Source of the DNA: Nemopilema nomurai
Lineage: Eukaryota > Cnidaria > Scyphozoa > Rhizostomeae > Rhizostomatidae
Reading direction: 5' to 3'
NCBI GenBank assembly: GCA_003864495.1
Contig: ML133498.1
Span: 271,418-335,417 of the forward strand
DNA length: 64,000 nucleotides
Within the stretch, counting starts at the first letter, position 1. The number at the start of each line of letters is the position of its first letter. The notes under the pieces are model-generated. The model did not search any database. It had not been told where the DNA came from and saw only the letters and a program-made list of their open reading frames with translations. Made by a program: the position numbers and the translations under genes. Positions 63,972 to 64,000 of the stretch are shown in pieces.

Positions 63972-64000
63972 TGTCCTATACTCGTTTCCATGCTAGCCTT

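Larger units (their letters stand above)
1..64000. repeat. Satellite DNA array with higher-order structure, filling the window
   Basis: The whole window consists of variants of one 17-bp monomer (consensus gcctcgtttt followed by cgtccta, ggtgcta or similar, or gcctcgtttccatgcta). I saw no stretch of unrelated sequence and no transposon, microsatellite or gene interrupting it. The + strand is pyrimidine-rich: in the consensus 60-mer I count 20 C, 21 T, 13 G and 6 A, about 55% GC and two thirds pyrimidine. Both ends of the window are still repeat, so the array continues beyond it. Coding is excluded for the consensus because each of its six frames contains TAG, TAA or TGA within 60 bp. I do not recognise the family. 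A eukaryotic heterochromatic location is inferred from the architecture alone. Confidence 0.97.

Noticed and set aside
1..64000. CRISPR array or phage-type repeat
   Set aside because: There are no unique spacers: every interval between repeats is itself a repeat variant. No cas-like coding sequence is present.
1..64000. tRNA, rRNA or Pol III promoters and T-run terminators
   Set aside because: T runs of 4-8 occur in nearly every monomer as part of the repeat, and no cloverleaf or conserved A/B box pair stood out.
1..64000. Embedded transposon or retroviral fragment
   Set aside because: Reading along the whole window I found no break into non-satellite sequence, no terminal repeats with target duplications and no coding remnants.

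Overview
This 64 kb window is a single block of eukaryotic satellite DNA. I find no gene, RNA gene, transposon or CRISPR array in it. I do not recognise the satellite family and cannot name the species. A long, gene-free, hierarchically repeated array points to a eukaryotic heterochromatic region, such as a centromeric, pericentromeric or subtelomeric block or a sex or B chromosome. The commonest variants of the repeat are both deamination products of its CpG sites, which suggests a genome that methylates CpG.

The repeat has three levels. (1) The basic monomer is 17 bp, for example gcctcgttttcgtccta or gcctcgtttccatgcta, and each ends in cta so that every junction makes CTAG. (2) Two 17-mers plus a 26-bp form (a 17-mer extended by a 9-bp tail ending in gcccta) make a composite of about 60 bp. 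(3) Variants of the 60-mer are ordered into kilobase-scale higher-order repeat (HOR) units. I delimited these with a diagnostic tail motif, gcttggagctctaacc, found at 6655, 11688, 18329, 23365, 30316, 33600, 40562, 44674, 47780 and 50887.

Layout: long (L) and short (S) units alternate as L1 (to 6654), S1 (5,033 bp), L2 (6,641), S2 (5,036), L3 (6,951), S3 (3,284, deleted), L4 (6,962) and S4 (4,112, deleted). Two tandem 3.1 kb short units (S5, S6) and a tail-less S7 follow. L1+S1 and L2+S2 form a nearly identical 11.67 kb dimer. From about 55.7 kb to the end the regular order breaks down into a mosaic with tandem duplications of 881, 1,820 and about 1,066 bp.

Coding potential: the consensus 60-mer has a stop codon in all six frames. 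The few open frames (65-79 codons) recur only because the HOR units recur, several begin at TTG, and the two longest depend on single-base deletions seen in one copy only. Bursts of one-base deletions (near 8.6, 26.7-27.7, 45.0-46.6, 49.7-50.6 and 59.2-61.2 kb) look like local consensus errors in the assembly. I found no undescribed gene system. What merits a second look is the architecture and evolution of the array. All unit boundaries and block comparisons were made by eye, without alignment software.
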